Positions 13,584 through 14,037 of a stretch of 14,037 bases of DNA are shown here, one piece after another (the stretch's first letter is position 1; every line of letters begins with the position of its first letter). The stretch is taken from positions 1 through 14,037 of the forward strand of contig CAIXZV010000017.1 of assembly GCA_903924005.1 (NCBI GenBank), written 5' to 3'. The position numbers and the translations under genes were made by a program. Below the pieces are notes generated by a model, which had not been told where the DNA came from, ran no database searches, and saw only the letters and a list, made by a program, of their open reading frames with translations. This DNA is from an uncultured Chloroflexota bacterium (GTDB lineage: Bacteria > Chloroflexota > Limnocylindria > Limnocylindrales > CSP1-4).

Positions 13584-14037
13584 CGGGGAACCCCTGCAGC
13601 ACGCCCGTCTGGCGCAGCGAACGAACCAGCAGCCAGGACCCGATGGCCACAATCACCACGCCGGAGATCCCCATCATGGCGCCCCGCAGGAGCTGCACAT
13701 CGAGGGCCGCGTCCGGGTACCAGAGGATCCAGTCGTGGATCCAGGCAGCTGCAGCCGACGCCACAGCGGCAGCAACCGCAACGGGCAGCACCCAGACGCG
13801 GTAGCGGAGGGCCAGGAACACGATCTCCGCAGCGCCGCCCTGGAGGAGTCCCGAGATGATGGCGTCAGGGCCAAACTGGCTGCCCAGAAACGCAGACAGG
13901 CCCGCCGCAACCAGTTCTGCAAAGAGCCCGGCACCAGCCTTGCGCACGATAAGCGGCGCAAGCACCGCGGGCATCAGCCACACGCCGTAGAGCACGTCCT
14001 TGGCGGGCGGCCAGATGGCAAACACCGCGTCAAAACC
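13576..14037 (-). CDS. ykoE: ECF transporter S component, YkoE-like thiamine/HMP-binding (5' end cut)
   Basis: 153 residues of an integral membrane protein whose frame stays open to the right edge (first visible codons encode GFDAVFAIWPPAKD), so the N-terminus is missing. An internal GTG at 14025 is the first in-frame start codon in view but is probably not the true start. Hydrophobic segments include about 15-30 (VLYGVWLMPAVLAPLIV), 36-52, 60-75, 82-100 and 120-140. The conserved stretch AGLFAELVAAGLSAFLGSQFGPDAIISGLLQGGAAEIVFLALRYR matches the YkoE core (LFAE..AA....LLGS.WG...L..G..QG..AE..F...RYR), the substrate-binding subunit for hydroxymethylpyrimidine/thiamine. It is followed by the fused ATPase and T component, as in ykoEDC. 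Such operons are commonly under a TPP riboswitch; any such element would lie beyond the window. Confidence 0.82.
   Translation of the reverse strand, partial: GFDAVFAIWPPAKDVLYGVWLMPAVLAPLIVRKAGAGLFAELVAAGLSAFLGSQFGPDAIISGLLQGGAAEIVFLALRYRVWVLPVAVAAAVASAAAAWIHDWILWYPDAALDVQLLRGAMMGISGVVIVAIGSWLLVRSLRQTGVLQGFPAG

Overview
The window is high-GC bacterial DNA. It is densely packed with genes, has short intergenic gaps, and uses ATG, GTG, TTG and possibly CTG starts. An F420-type luciferase-like oxidoreductase, a maltokinase-fold sugar kinase and a YkoEDC-type ECF vitamin transporter together suggest a Chloroflexota (for example Limnocylindria-like) or actinobacterial genome. This is an inference from gene content; no rRNA or other phylogenetic marker is present. 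I saw no tRNA, rRNA, CRISPR array, transposase or phage gene. No gene-free stretch exceeds about 205 bases.

Layout. 1-444 (-) is the 5' part of a secreted protein of unknown function that runs off the left edge. 591-1523 (+) is an F420-type LLM oxidoreductase, followed 3 nt later by a small unknown ORF (1527-1793) whose end overlaps the next gene tail to tail. 1759-6579 (-) is a four-gene block, transcribed in the order aldehyde dehydrogenase, maltokinase/glucosamine-kinase-like enzyme, SIS-domain sugar-phosphate protein, MerR-type HTH regulator. The kinase and SIS genes share one base (TGATG) and look like a two-enzyme amino-sugar or sugar-phosphate module. 6784-9053 (+) is a NatA/NatB-type ABC exporter, ATPase and permease, joined by an ATGA overlap and divergent from the dehydrogenase. 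The gap between them carries a tandem 13-nt repeat.

9054-9256 is a convergent gap rich in dyads. It holds two related 32-nt quasi-palindromes and a strong hairpin. 9257-11204 (-) is an MGT-type glycosyltransferase followed by a conserved-looking unknown 209-aa protein. 11338-14037 (-) is an ECF transporter in the order S component (YkoE-like, cut by the right edge), fused double ATPase (YkoD-like) and T component (YkoC/CbiQ-like). These three are tightly overlapped and most likely import thiamine or its HMP precursor.

Most of the window looks like ordinary chromosomal metabolism and transport. The points most worth a second look are the kinase-SIS pair, the start of the double ATPase, the repeats at 6721-6759 and 9119-9210, and the unknown protein paired with the glycosyltransferase.
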